From Paragonimus skrjabini miyazakii (lineage: Eukaryota; Platyhelminthes; Trematoda; Plagiorchiida; Troglotrematidae), in NCBI GenBank assembly GCA_014338405.1, contig JTDE01000140.1, forward strand, positions 151,078 to 215,077: 64,000 nt of DNA. The letters are read 5' to 3'. Made by a program: the position numbers and the translations under genes. Positions 12,033 to 22,533 of the stretch are shown in pieces. The notes under the pieces are model-generated. The model saw nothing but the letters and a program-made list of their open reading frames with translations. It had not been told where the DNA came from and searched no databases. Every line of letters starts with the position of its first letter. Within the stretch, counting starts at the first letter, position 1.

Positions 12033-13475
12033 TTATGGGCCAGGAGAGTGAATTGTCCACACGAACTCGGTCTGAGTGCAGAGGTCAAGGTTGCACAGTC
12101 GGAAACTAATGGCCTCGGCAACGGTCAACATTCGGAATCTCACCATTTTTGATCAATTCCTTCGCACGCGATAGACAATCTGAAAGGCATCTTTCTTACT
12201 GACAGAATGATTAGAGTCAGTCAAATGAGCAACAATCGCGCTTGAAACCGTTTTAACCGCACTACTGTCCAACCACGCAGAATGATGTTTACACACTGTA
12301 TCAGACAATCGCCTTGTAGTACAACCAATGCATGATGCTCGGCACGAGCAAACAAACAGGTACACACGGCGGTTGGTTGTAGAACACGGAAGTTTGTTTA
12401 TGAGTTGTGACATAACCAAGGGTGTTGAACGGAACTCACACACAGGATGGTTTGTTTTGACTGACTTTCTGAGCTTTCTGGCGGTAGCTTCGATCATGGG
12501 GTCTCTTTTGAATGGGAGATTAATAAACGCAAGTTTCTTCTTTAGAAAAGATGACTTAAGTTTTGATTCTACTGATTATAGCGTCTTATGAATGAATTAC
12601 ACTGGGTAGCCATTCTGCATGAACACTTCTTGCAGGAAATCTATCGCAGTTTGTAGTGTCGAGGTGCATATCTTTAATGCACTACCCGTCGGATATCGCA
12701 TGAAGTTTCGCTTTTGATTTAGCGGGACAGAATTGTCAGAGTGACTGTACCGGCCACTCCAGGGCTGTTTCGTGGGGCTGACCTATCTTCTCCTCTATGC
12801 CAGCGTTCAAAAAATGTATTCGATCATTGTTGTATGACTCCTTGGTGAATTTACTACTGTTATGGGTTAAGTTAAATGCTGCCATAACTCTGTCTATGTT
12901 AGAATTCTCAACGACGATGCAAAAAGTATCATCAACATAGCGTTTATAAAATGCAAATTGTTCAATGATCGCATTCAATTGGTTAGCCTCAAACTTGGTC
13001 ATAAAAACGTCAACCAATAGGAGACCTGGAGGCGAGCCCATTGCCACCCCATCTCTTTGTCAGTAGATTGTATAGATGAACAGAAACTGAACGTTACTAA
13101 TACAAAGCACCAGCAGTTCTCTCAGTTCATCTTTTGGGATGTCCACAAGTTTTTTGTCAGTTCGATATACTCGCAAAAATATTCAATTGTCACTTGTAGA
13201 GGCATATTCGTAAATAGTGAAGCCACGTCGAATGAGAATATTTTTTGGTTGTTCGAGTTCAGGCCTTAGATTACGCCACTGAAGTAAAACGTGTCCCGGA
13301 TAGTGTCCTGATAGTTCTAACCTGATAGGTTCGTGCAGACCGTCAAGCCATTTGGCCAAAGCATGATAAGGTGAGTTGCACATATCTAAAATGGGTCTCA
13401 AGGGCAAACCTGGTTTGTGCACTTTGGGCAGACCGTGTAACCTAGGGATGATTGTTCCACTGATTTAAAAAGAAG
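12033..13475 (-). pseudogene. Penelope-like reverse transcriptase and GIY-YIG endonuclease remnant (element 2)
   Basis: Minus-strand order: IPRLHGLPKVHKPGLPLRP then ILDMCNSPYHALAKWLDG (about 13475-13320); motif A SFDVASLFTNMPL (Asp codon 13227-13229); ELRELLVLCISNVQFLF; VAMGSPPGLLLVDVFM; motif C RYVDD (12928-12939); a block ending PTKQPWSGRY; then LKSSFLKKKLAFINLPF. The GIY-YIG core follows, VYLFVCSCRASCIGCTTRR with LSDTVCKHHSAWL (about 12260-12370), then AIVAHLTDSNHS and a tail VAEAISFRLCN ending at TAA 12033-12035. Frames change several times, for example between 13250 and 13230 and near 12770, and in-frame stops occur after NGYPV and RRN, so it is inactive. The first Tyr of YIG is Cys. The 5' end upstream of about 13475 is lost. 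It belongs to a different subfamily from element 1. Confidence 0.88.
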
Positions 13476-14304
13476 CTCAAGAATTGGGCAGACAGTTTTC
13501 CAGGCAGCATCGAACAGGTTTTCAAAAGCTAGCCATTAGACTTTTAGAATTTCAAAAAACAAACAATGAGTATTCATAAGTGGTGTATTTTTGCTACAAA
13601 TATGGTACTGACATTTAAATTGAAGCGACAGTGAAGATTTTCGGGGGGGGGGGGGGGTAGTGTAATAAAAAAAAAAAAAAGAGGGGATTTGTATTTTGGG
13701 GGGGGGGGGGGGTTAGTGATACTAAAACAAAAACACATTTTTTCAAGACTAACGATGAAATTTCATCNNNNNNNNNNNNNNNNNNNNNNNNNNNNNNNNN
13801 NNNNNNNNNNNNNNNNNNNNNNNNNNNNNNNNNNNNNNNNNNNNNNNNNNNNNNNNNNNNNNNNNNNTTGGGGGGGGGGGGGGGGGTTAGTGATACTAAA
13901 ACAAAAACACATTTTTTCAAGACTAACGATGAAATTTCATCTTGTAGGAACTCATGGAAGATGTTAATTGTGGAATCTTTTAAAATACAGCCAGAATAGA
14001 TCACTATGCGTATGCCTGTGTAAAAATGTATATTTCTTTTATTTGTTTGGGCTTTACTGTTTCACGTGCAACCAGGACAGTAATTTGGTTCCCCAAACAT
14101 CCTATATATAGCATAAACTCAGATTTTGATTTCAATGTGAATTGAAAATCACTCACACTGGTCGCTGATTTTGCATTTCTAGGGAATGTAGTACAGTTCG
14201 TTTTTATGGTTTTATCATGGGGAGAATTTTTAGTCGTTATGTCATCGACTGAAATTAACTGGACAGTTACCGTGTTCCTTGTTTAGGTGATCGGCCGCCT
14301 GAAC
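13476..14304. other. Homopolymer runs, assembly gap and gene-free DNA
   Basis: A G run and an A run lie at about 13641-13680, and a run of 15 G at 13698-13712. 100 N follow at 13768-13867, then 17 G at 13870-13886. The 55 bp after the G run (13713-13767) are repeated exactly at 13887-13941 beyond the gap. An open frame crossing the gap is an artefact of the Ns. No gene is seen. Confidence 0.85.
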
Positions 14305-14552
14305 AAACGTGGATGAGCGTTTGCAAACAACATCCCGGTTGCATCTAATGTGAGACCAGTGGAGTAGTGGTCAACACGGTTGTCTCATGAATTCTTGGAC
14401 GGAGTTGTACCCGTGACCATGTCAAAACCTGTGCGTTACTGAAGAGATGCAACAATGGCGAAACGATCATGTTACGTCATTTTGTAAGGAACTGACAGAA
14501 AATTCCAAGAAAGTGCGGCAACTGCAATCACTGATGAGAGATTTTGATTTCA
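14305..14552 (+). repeat. SINE-H copy (+), decayed, promoter to tail
   Basis: The plus strand shows GTGGATGAGCGT, CTAATGTGAGACCAGTGGAGTAGTGG (A-box zone), then GGTCAACACGGTTGTCTCATGA, a B-box zone CGGAGTTGTACCCG, the ribozyme zone and a tail with GTGCGGCAACTGCAATCAC. The order and spacing follow the copy at 22259 read on its own strand. Both polymerase III boxes are mutated, so transcription from this copy is unlikely. Confidence 0.55.
14433..14479 (+). ncRNA. Hammerhead ribozyme remnant
   Basis: CTGAAGA (14439-14445) fits the core CUGANGA, and GAAA follows at 14460-14463 at normal spacing. Stem II between them no longer pairs, stem I is only partial, and the cleavage triplet is altered. This is a decayed ribozyme, recognisable mainly by its position in the repeat. 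Confidence 0.35.
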
Positions 14553-15761
14553 GATTAACAAAATCTTTCTACTTCTAGCCAATAATTTTCATTTTCAGTG
14601 TTTTTCAAGGACGTGATGATAGAACGTGTACGCTAATTAACTAATCAGTGTCACATCAAGCAAAAGCAATTTACTTTTAATATCCTGCAGTTATGAAGAT
14701 GGTGTAATTACCCAGTCAGCATTCCTATCAATTTTATTAGTTGACTAAGGTGATAATGTAATCCCTTCCATCATTTACAAGTGTCACTGCTGAGAGTTTT
14801 GGATTTCGCTGGTGAAACTCTCTTTTATGCTTGTAAGTACAATTGATCATAATGGTGTTTTGACCCACTTCTCAAAAACTGCGATTCTATTCTAATGTTT
14901 CGATTATTTTATTCTGCACACTGTTACCAACTTTATTTACCTACTGTGTATGAAACCTCGTCATACCGCTCGTCGGTCACACGATACCTTGCAACACTTT
15001 GTCTTCGTAATACAGCCTTGCATTTCAGAAGACATCATGCATTTTGGCCTTAACGCCTCCAAATATCAATGACACATTTTAATTTCTGAAAGTCATTATT
15101 ATTTTTTTTTATTTTTTGAAAGCAAGTCTGCTCGTTTTTCTACGAATTATTTGGTGTTCCAGTTTGCATAAGTATCATCTCGCTAATTTCCATTAAAGTT
15201 GGTGAGATTTATGAAGAGGTTACTGTGTTACTTATTTGCCAATAACATGTCTTTATTAAGGAGGGACGATTTCATGCTAGACCTTACAATAAATGAATCA
15301 TGTCCGTTCAATTTCGATCCGCAAATTCTTCTCAGTTCATTCTTGAAGTGTTCAAGTTGACACAAAACTTTGCTTTCAAGCAATCATGTTCTCCGACGTT
15401 ATGGGGGTTAGCAGGCGAAGTGTATTTGATACATTTATACAGTTTGAGCTAGTTACAACTCATTATTAGTTCAAGTCTTGTTCCCAATCTGAATTTGTAA
15501 ACCGGCTTACAATTCCTTGAGGAAATCGTGTTTACAACTATGTTAGCGGCCACAACATACACAAAATCGAAGTACTACACTCTACCGTTTACCAGCAAAT
15601 GTTGAACAGCATATGCATTGCTAACTTTCAAGAGTGGACGAATGAATTAACCATCTAAGTGTAAAAGCTGCGATCAAACAAGACTGATGAACACTTACTG
15701 AATTGAGCGTTTGTTTACGCGTCAGTAGTCGGCGAAGACTAATTACCAGAGTATTTTAATT
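14553..15761. other. Gene-free stretch
   Basis: AT-rich sequence with no open frame of note and no recognised repeat. Confidence 0.5.
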
Positions 15762-16027
15762 TCAAGTTGAACATCACCCCCAATTGATCGCAGCTGTCAC
15801 ATTCCCATAAACGTTCCAATTGACCTCTTTCGAAAGCAAGCACTAAACTCGAGTTTTGCTCTAATTAGAGCTCATCAGTAGCGCGTATCCTTGCCACGAC
15901 CGGGATTAGAACTCCGGATATGCTTTGATGAGGCAACCGTGTTGATCACTGCACCAGTGACCTCACATTCGGCACGACCGAATTATCACATGTGAATGCT
16001 CGACCACTTTCGCTTGTGGGTAACAAG
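15762..16027 (-). repeat. SINE-H copy (-), nearly full length
   Basis: On the minus strand: TTACCCACAAGCGAAAGTGG, the conserved leader with ATTCGGTCGTGCC, an A-box zone TGGTGCAGTGATCAACACGG, a B-box zone GGAGTTCTAATCCCGG, the ribozyme block, then the tail ending GATGTTCAACTTG. The B box has lost the conserved purine (GTTCTAATC against GWTCRANNC). No target-site duplication was found at its ends. Confidence 0.78.
15840..15884 (-). ncRNA. Hammerhead ribozyme, inactivated copy
   Basis: The minus strand reads GCGCTA, CTGATGA, GCTCT-AATT-AGAGC, AAAA, CTCGAGTT, TAGTGC. Stems I (with one G-U pair) and II pair fully and CUGANGA is intact. The first G of the GAAA core is A, and the cleavage triplet is GUU rather than GUC. 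Loss of that core G should abolish cleavage. Confidence 0.6.
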
Positions 16028-17759
16028 CAGGTTGCCCGATCGTCACTAGAGGAGACACAGTTATTGTTTATTAACTCCACTTAACCAAATCCTTTACTAC
16101 TAATCAGTTATCTAAAATATCGCCTAGCAGGTTTAATGAGATCGGAGATTTCGACCAGTCTTGGAAGTCCTAATCACAGGATTATCGATTGGAGTCAACA
16201 GAGAGTATTTTAAGTTTTTCCCAACTGCCCTGGTATATTTGTGATGAATAGCTGTAGATATATTAATAGAGTTGAAGAAATTTTTACCTAACGTAACCCA
16301 ATTCTCAAGGACGGAGAATGGAAAAGAAAAGGCTGTGTTGACTGAACACCGGAATTCTGACTACCTGAAACAAACTAAGAAAGATGATATCGCGAAAGAA
16401 AATGAATTCGATGTATTGAAGTCAACTGGTTATGTCATTCCTTGTTTGTACGGTCTTCGTAATAAGATGCTATTCAGTATGAACTTAGACACGTACCACT
16501 TCCTCCTCCACATAACTGTATATTGAATAGTTGCCAAGCTAGGGCCGATATGCCAAAAGTTGTGGGCCTAGAATCTCCGAGGTAACTAGGAGTTTTTTGA
16601 CATCGTGGTTACAGACCAGCGCATATGCTGGTTTGCTGCCTGCTCACTATTTCCAAATGTGCCACTAGGAAAAGCGGAACTTTCTATTTATTATCACAGT
16701 GATCTGTCAGGTGCAGGGATGTAACTCCAGTCTACAGTCCTGTAATAACTTCCCTGACGTTCCACGTTTAATGTACAATTCATGTTTAGCGGAGGATTAT
16801 TTGGGTAGACTGTATGAGTAGCGATGAGCTCCCCCCTTGCGTACGGTTCTGGCGGATATTTTCATGGGAAAGTTGGGAGGTGAGCAGATATGTGGCTGCA
16901 TTCCAGTAGTCTATTCTTATCGATGACTTGTGGACAATAGCTTTTGCTTACTCAAGAGATATGGATTTAAAACTTGTCTTCAAAATGTTCACAACGAAAT
17001 CACACGTGATTTCGATTGCAACACTCCTGAAGGTTACCCGAGGTGATTGAGACGTAGAGTATTACAACTTGCTCGTAACGTTATGTTACTCTCAATCCAT
17101 TTATCAATACCACGTTAAACATGACACCCAAACTGTTTGATTTCATTCGCAATAAAGTCGGTGTGAATTTCTAACGATGAACTCCATTCGTTTGAAATAA
17201 ACATGCTGTTTGTTCCTTGAGCAGTGAGTACATTCTGCACAGAAACGTAGAACAGTCAGTAAACTAACTCACAGTTTTGCGCCCGTTGACATAAATCGCA
17301 CTTAGTCCGCTGTCTCATCGTTCCTGGTTACAAAAGCATTTGCTCTGAGGACGTAATGATGGTCAACCTCCGTCTACTTATTAGTACGCTGTGATGAAGT
17401 GGCTACCCGGACAGATTCTTTAACTAACTGTCATATTCCTAGCGCTTGAAAGCAGATTGTTTTCATTTCACTGCAGTTAAGAGGTAACACTGCCGATGAA
17501 CAGATGAACTGACGTTTGCTGTAGTCATTACAATGAATTTTCTTTGCAGCATCATTGATAACTTGGTTCACTTCTAAACCTATGTTCAGGAATAGTCCTA
17601 ACTACATGTTATTCGTCAATAGTAGGTCAGTGCTTGGACATTCCTTCACTTGCTGCTGTTGTACAACTGAGTATATATCGTCGGAACAGCTGTCAAAATG
17701 GATTAGGGCACATCGTTCCGAATTCGAGCACAAGTGAAGTCGCGTCACTGACTGTTTTG
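16028..17759. other. Gene-free stretch
   Basis: An 84-codon plus frame at 16272-16526, rich in Lys, Asn and Glu, has no recognisable domain. Nothing else was seen. Confidence 0.5.
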
Positions 17760-17995
17760 AGCACACACTAATTAGATGCATCACATGCATTCCGGGTCGC
17801 ACTGAATCAGTCTGGTTTTATATTGTCAGTGGCGATGTGGTCAACACGGTTGCCTCATGAAGGCGTGGGCGGATCTATCCATCGTGAAAAGGATAGGCAC
17901 CAACGATGAGCACTAACAGTAACGAGACTCGAGTAAGAGTCTGGCTGGAATTGTCTTTAGAATGCAACAGCTGTGATTAATTATGAGTGATTTTC
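17760..17995 (+). repeat. SINE-H copy (+), strongly decayed
   Basis: The diagnostic core is GTCAGTGGCGATGTGG followed by TCAACACGGTTGCCTCATGA at 17827-17862. Farther on come GAGCACTAACAG, GAGACTCGAGT and a tail CAACAGCTGTGATTAATT. The ribozyme core motifs CUGANGA and GAAA are no longer readable. The A box retains TGG..ATGTGG, but the B box is lost. Confidence 0.5.
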
Positions 17996-20900
17996 AGCTT
18001 ATGGCAACCAGTTCCCCAAATTACTTATTAGCAACTCAAGGCTGTCAGATGGCAGATTTTGGTGATGTAACCCGGTGCTTCGTTCACACAAGCCTGACAA
18101 GTTCATTTGTCTCGGGTGGTCTCTACTCTCCACTCACCCACATACACGCAGAAAAATAACATCGGTTACGAGACGTAATCCAATTCAGTGTCCAGAACAG
18201 TGAGTGGTGACATTTTTGTATGTAGTGATAAGCGCACAATTTTTATACCTTTGTATTATGCCAATCAGACATTTCAGTTCGTTTTTTGTAATGACCATAT
18301 AAATGAGTAGTCGTAGACATCTTTAACATGCTGTTAATTCCAATTTTATACTGTAAGCTACAACCAGTAATGAAAGTTTTGGATCGATGGTTTCGTAAAA
18401 CGGCGTAAAACACAAGTGCAGTTATTTTAGCAAAAAAAGTAGAAAGAGTTGTGTGGTGCACATAAACTCTGTCTTTGTTGTTTATCGTCGAAATTCTCGT
18501 GTGTTTTTCCAAAAATTCGTTCAAAATATTTCGCTCAGTTTTCATTCCTCGGAAACACTGGCGTGGGAAGCTTTTCAGTTCAACTGGAAATATGTGGTTT
18601 GCCACTTCTAATTAAGCGATGTGAAAGTCCCAATATGTGAACACAAAATAAAGTAACAATTGACAATACTATTTTATCTTTTATTACACTAACAGAGCAA
18701 TATACAAAGTAAATTTATGCTTTCGCCGTTGCATACGGGGGTTCGAATATTTTATTAACACGCCGAAACATTTGGTCATCCTGGGCAAGCAGAATCAACA
18801 ACTACGCAATCCCGAAAATGATGTATTCTGCATTCTTTTGCGACAGTACTTGTGAATGCAAATTATTTTGGCACAAAAAGTTAATATCTTCCTGCCTGCA
18901 GGCATGTTAGTAATTTTGTTCATACCCAGCCCAGTCTTAGACGCAAATACAGATTCCCTGTAGCCAATCATCCGGGCCGTATCAGGTAATTTCTCGTGGG
19001 TCAACATTTGATCGAACCATCGACACAACACACGGTCACGTGACCAGCCTGACAAACCATATGAACCTACGACGGGTTTTTACCGGGTATTTCAGTGAGT
19101 GTTAGTAAACTGTGCACTAAAAATTCCCACTGTAATTAAATAAATTCAAAACGTACCATATTTTGGCAAGATACGATTCAGCAAGTGTCAGCCATTCATT
19201 CGAAAATAATAGTCCGATTTCAACTGACATACAGGATCGATGATGATGAAAACTTCATCGAACAGAGAACTGTAACAACTTGACAAATGATATGTAGAGA
19301 AGCAAACACAGATTGCCCTCAAAGTATCTCTGAAAAAATTGATGATGGATCAGTGAACGTGTGATTGAATAACGGCTTGATGAGGTGTTTGTCGATCGCC
19401 TACATTTGTGGACTACACGAATTTGGCAACCTACAGCTTATGTAATCAAATTGTTTTCTACGAAATAGTGTTTCAGAGTTTATTGACATTAATCAACTGA
19501 AGAGGATAAACATTTGAATGACTATATGTATAAGACCAAAAAATGACCTCCGTACCTGCAACACAAACGTTGCCAGAGATCTGTTTCCTCAAAAGTGCAT
19601 GTTGGCAAATCGTACTATTTTGACCTCACTATCGTGTCGTGTTATATTTTCGAATTCATCATTATCTAACATAAAGAAAGTATAATGTTTAAGGCTTCAT
19701 TGAGGTTATTAATGTTTGGTGGGAACGATGTACATTTGCATACTGATACCACAGGTTATTGTTGAGTTCTGACAAAAAGCGACACACTGAAGGTGTAGAT
19801 TTAGTTTTGATGATTTTTCTGCTCTTCTGCGATGAGGTACAGTGTTATCATTCCGTGGGAGCTCTCGATTCACATACGTGACCCATGGTAACAGATGTGG
19901 TTTTAGCCTAGTTAGATACTTCCACTCTATATCAATTCAATACACAGTTGACAGTTCACTTTCACTGTTTAATTGGATCAACCTACAGACATTTATAGCA
20001 CATCCAATTTCATTAACAGCGAGACACATGAGATCTTCACTAATGATTAGTCACTTACACTTCAAGTTTAGAGTGTGTATCGAATTTTCAGGATCGTGTA
20101 CGTGAAAATCCAGCTTAACACTATATGTGGATAACATATTCAGTCTCACTAAATACATCAGTGATGCGCAGTGCCTTCTATTGAAATTTGGTTGTGCACA
20201 CGTAGCTACATAGTTCAGTGGGCAAAGAGACATAGGAAATGTGTTATCTTTCTTTGGTATAGCAACGCATTCCAAAGTGAATGTATTCACCCAAATATCG
20301 ATTTGTTGTAAGAAAATGTGGACGGCAAAATAACTCCATTTTTTAAACTTTACTCTTCGAAGTAGAAACTAAACTGGCTGTTCTGTCCAACAGGTAGAGC
20401 AAGAAGGGCATGCACATCAAACATCATAGAAAATTAACCACAAAAAATCCACGATGTATTGAGTAAGAAAAATATTTGCACAATATTTTAGAAAACAGTA
20501 TGAAATTAAAAATTACTCAGTCATTGATGAGAATCGTTCGTCATTTTCAAGTTTAGCAAATAAGGGTGACGCAGATAAGGAAATGACCAGTCATAGGTTG
20601 ACAAATGCACATACCAAGAACCACCATGCTGCACGGCTTGTCATTTCAGTCAGGAGCTGAGAGATATGGGTGACATGTCTTAAAGATAGTTTACCAGAGT
20701 TCATTCATCAATGGGCGTTTTCCTCAACCCTGCTGTCATCAAGTCAGCACGGTAAGGAAGCTCACTTGGCGACTGCTGGACAGGATCTGTGAGTGCCTTT
20801 CGTAATGTCTCAGTAATGGTGTGATACAGCCCATTTAGAGCTCCAGCGGAAAGTGCTAGATTCACAGGAATCATCACATCGCGGTCAGTATGATTTTCAA

Positions 20901-21011
20901 AGTTATTCACACTCGCGATCTGTTAGATAGAATTCTTATCGACGGCAAAGGCAACCGCAGACTCTACAATCTCCATTTGTATGATTGAAAGGAATTGGTA
21001 TAGCTGGTGAG
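17996..21011. other. Gene-free stretch
   Basis: A 120-codon minus frame (18243-18605) and several of 80 to 90 codons occur. None has a domain or splice context that I can support. Confidence 0.5.
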
Positions 21012-21270
21012 CAGTAGGGGAGTTTGGTTTTTATATAGATTGAACTTCATCAACAACTGATCGCAGCTGTCACATTCCCATAGACTTTTTCAGTAAACCC
21101 CTTTCGGAAAGAAGCACTAGACTCGAGCTTCGCTCTCATGAGAGCTCGTCGGTAATGCATATCGTTCCCACAGCCGGAACTAAAACCCCGCTTTGATGAG
21201 GAAACCGTATTGACCACCACGCCACTGATCTTACAATAGGCATGATCGGATTGTCATATGTGAATGCTCA
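21012..21270 (-). repeat. SINE-H copy (-) with long tail
   Basis: The plus-strand order is AGTAGGGGAGTTTGG, TATAGATTGAACTTCATC, TGATCGCAGCTGTCACATTC (tail), the ribozyme block, then promoter landmarks GAGGAAACCGTATTGACC and AGGCATGATCGGATTGTC. It extends farther at the 3' side than the copies at 15762 and 22259, so at least two tail forms exist. The B box is decayed. Its 5' end abuts a plus-strand tail piece (21271). Confidence 0.78.
21114..21158 (-). ncRNA. Hammerhead ribozyme, inactivated copy
   Basis: The minus strand reads GCATTA, CCGACGA, GCTCT-CATG-AGAGC, GAAG, CTCGAGTC, TAGTGC. Stems I and II and the GUC cleavage triplet remain. The core U of CUGANGA is C, and the last A of GAAA is G. 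Stem I differs from other copies but still pairs (one U-G). Confidence 0.6.
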
Positions 21271-21344
21271 GTTTTCGAATGGGGCCTACTGGAGAGTCTG
21301 TGGGAATGGACAACTCTGATTAGTTGTGGGTGATGTACAACCTA
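21271..21344 (+). repeat. SINE-H tail-only copy in inverted orientation
   Basis: The plus strand shows TTTTCGAATGGGGCCTACTGG, AGTCTGTGGGAATGGACAAC, then TTAGTTGTGGGTGATGTACAA. This is the tail in plus orientation, directly joined to the 5' end of the minus-strand copy at 21012-21270. The junction lies in a TTTTCG string that both parents could supply. The piece starts a few bases after the position corresponding to the ribozyme cleavage site. Confidence 0.6.
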
Positions 21345-21454
21345 TGTGGATTTGTATGTGACTTACACCCTCCGTGACTAGCAATGGGCAAACACTCTGA
21401 ACCCCATTTGACTACTGACCTAATTAGCAAATCGCCAGATGCCGGGCGCAGGTT

Positions 21455-21492
21455 ATATAATATATATATATATATATACAATATATATATAT
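21455..21492. repeat. TA microsatellite
   Basis: Almost pure TA dinucleotides over 38 bp, with one interruption by ACA near 21478. Confidence 0.9.
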
Positions 21493-22246
21493 GCAGCACA
21501 CACAATGTTATATAATGCCTTGTTAATTCGATGTATGTGTATGTCTGATCACGGTCAGGCGAAGCAACTGTTCCTGGCCTTCAGCTTTCATGAATACTCC
21601 GAGTAAAGTGACAAAACTTAAGTAATCCAAAGAACTTGCTTTGATGAAGGACGTCAAGAAGTACAGCTGAGTAATACGTGCGTTGTGTTGCACAACCTAG
21701 CCGTCCGAGGAGGATGCTGTTGACTTCATCGTGCTAGGAGAGAAGATGCCGAAGAAATTTCACCTTAAATATAACGAACTTTAGCTCACTTGCATCAAGA
21801 GTTTTCGAATGTTCCTCGATAAAACTGTCGGGGTAGAACGGAATGCTACTCAGGATAGCGAATGACTGAGTATATTCCGAAGAGAGTTGAAAGCCTGATA
21901 AGCAAAAACAGTACATTCAAAACGAAAACACCACAAACCTGAAAAAAACAGTTCGATCAAAGGCTCAATATATGCATGCAGATCACCGATTAAACGTTAG
22001 TGAAGCATTTCGGTAGGTTTGTGCGACTACCACTATCTGTTACCAGGTTTCGCGCAAAACGTTTCCAAAAGGAGGCTCCTCACAACCTGTTTATCGTTGC
22101 CACGGTAGCGAACTTTAATCAAACTAGTGTGTTTCTAATGTTGTTCTATAGGTGCATGCTTTTATTTGTTGGCCCACTGGCAAAAAAGTTTGATTTTGCT
22201 ATGTACAAAGTTAACTGCAATATACATCTGTAAGGATGCAGTGAAC
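21493..22246. other. Gene-free stretch
   Basis: Frames of 60 to 77 codons only, with no recognisable content. Confidence 0.5.
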
Positions 22247-22258
22247 TGTTACTGGATT
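22247..22258. repeat. Target-site duplication, left copy
   Basis: TGTTACTGGATT is repeated exactly at 22522-22533 on the far side of the SINE-H copy. A 12-bp duplication of this kind is what target-primed reverse transcription leaves. Confidence 0.75.
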
Positions 22259-22334
22259 CCAAGTTGAACATCATCCACAATTGATCGCAGCTGTCACATC
22301 CTCATAGACTTTCCAGTCGGCCCCTTTCGAAAAG

Positions 22335-22383
22335 AAGCACCAGACTCGAGTTTCGCTCTCATTAGAGCTCGTCAGTAGTGCTT
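22335..22383 (-). ncRNA. Type I hammerhead ribozyme with intact core
   Basis: The minus strand reads AAGCACTA (stem I), CTGACGA (22369-22375), GCTCT-AATG-AGAGC (stem II, five pairs), GAAA (22351-22354), CTCGAG, TC, then TGGTGCTT (stem I partner, eight pairs with one wobble). All core positions CUGANGA, GAAA and the GUC cleavage triplet are present. Cleavage is expected after the C at 22343. Stem III is minimal: ACUCGAGU can make only two or three pairs around a tiny loop. Such minimal forms are known to cleave better as dimers, and here the element is a perfect 8-nt palindrome. Two or more stems plus the complete core in 49 nt is unlikely by chance, and the position is conserved in other copies. 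Confidence 0.85.
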
Positions 22384-22400
22384 ATCATCGCCACTGCCGG

Positions 22401-22454
22401 GACTTGAACCACGGACATGCTGTTCATGAGGCAACCGTGTTAACCACTGCGCCA
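22401..22454 (-). promoter_or_regulatory. RNA polymerase III internal promoter (A and B boxes)
   Basis: The A box TGGCGCAGTGG (22444-22454, minus) fits TRGYNNANNNG. The B box GTTCAAGTC (22401-22409, minus) fits GWTCRANNC. Box spacing is as in tRNA genes. In the other SINE-H copies at least one box is mutated, so this is the only copy in the window likely to keep promoter activity. Confidence 0.75.
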
Positions 22455-22521
22455 TTGACTTCACGTTAGGCACGACCGAATCATCATATGTGAACGCTCA
22501 ACCACTTTCTCTTGTGAGTAA

Positions 22522-22533
22522 TGTTACTGGATT
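22522..22533. repeat. Target-site duplication, right copy
   Basis: The exact partner of 22247-22258 (TGTTACTGGATT); the two flank the SINE-H copy. Confidence 0.75.

Larger units (their letters stand above)
22259..22521 (-). repeat. SINE-H, best-preserved copy, with hammerhead ribozyme and target-site duplication
   Basis: A 263-bp repeat on the minus strand. Order: leader (TACTCACAAGAGAAAGTGG); a region with CGGTCGTGCC; A box; GTTAACACGGTTGCCTCATGA; B box; an 18-bp linker; the ribozyme; and a tail with GGGGCCGACTGG, TGTGACAGCTGCGATC and ending GATGTTCAACTTGG. A tRNA-derived polymerase III promoter plus a 3' tail and a 12-bp target-site duplication identify a SINE mobilised by LINE-type machinery. 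There is no protein-coding frame. A hammerhead after the promoter makes it resemble the schistosome Smα repeats in design, though I cannot show sequence kinship. It should be transcribed by RNA polymerase III and then self-cleaved. Confidence 0.85.

Noticed and set aside
13615..14004. 129-codon open frame across the N gap
   Set aside because: It is created by the Ns and by translated homopolymer runs.
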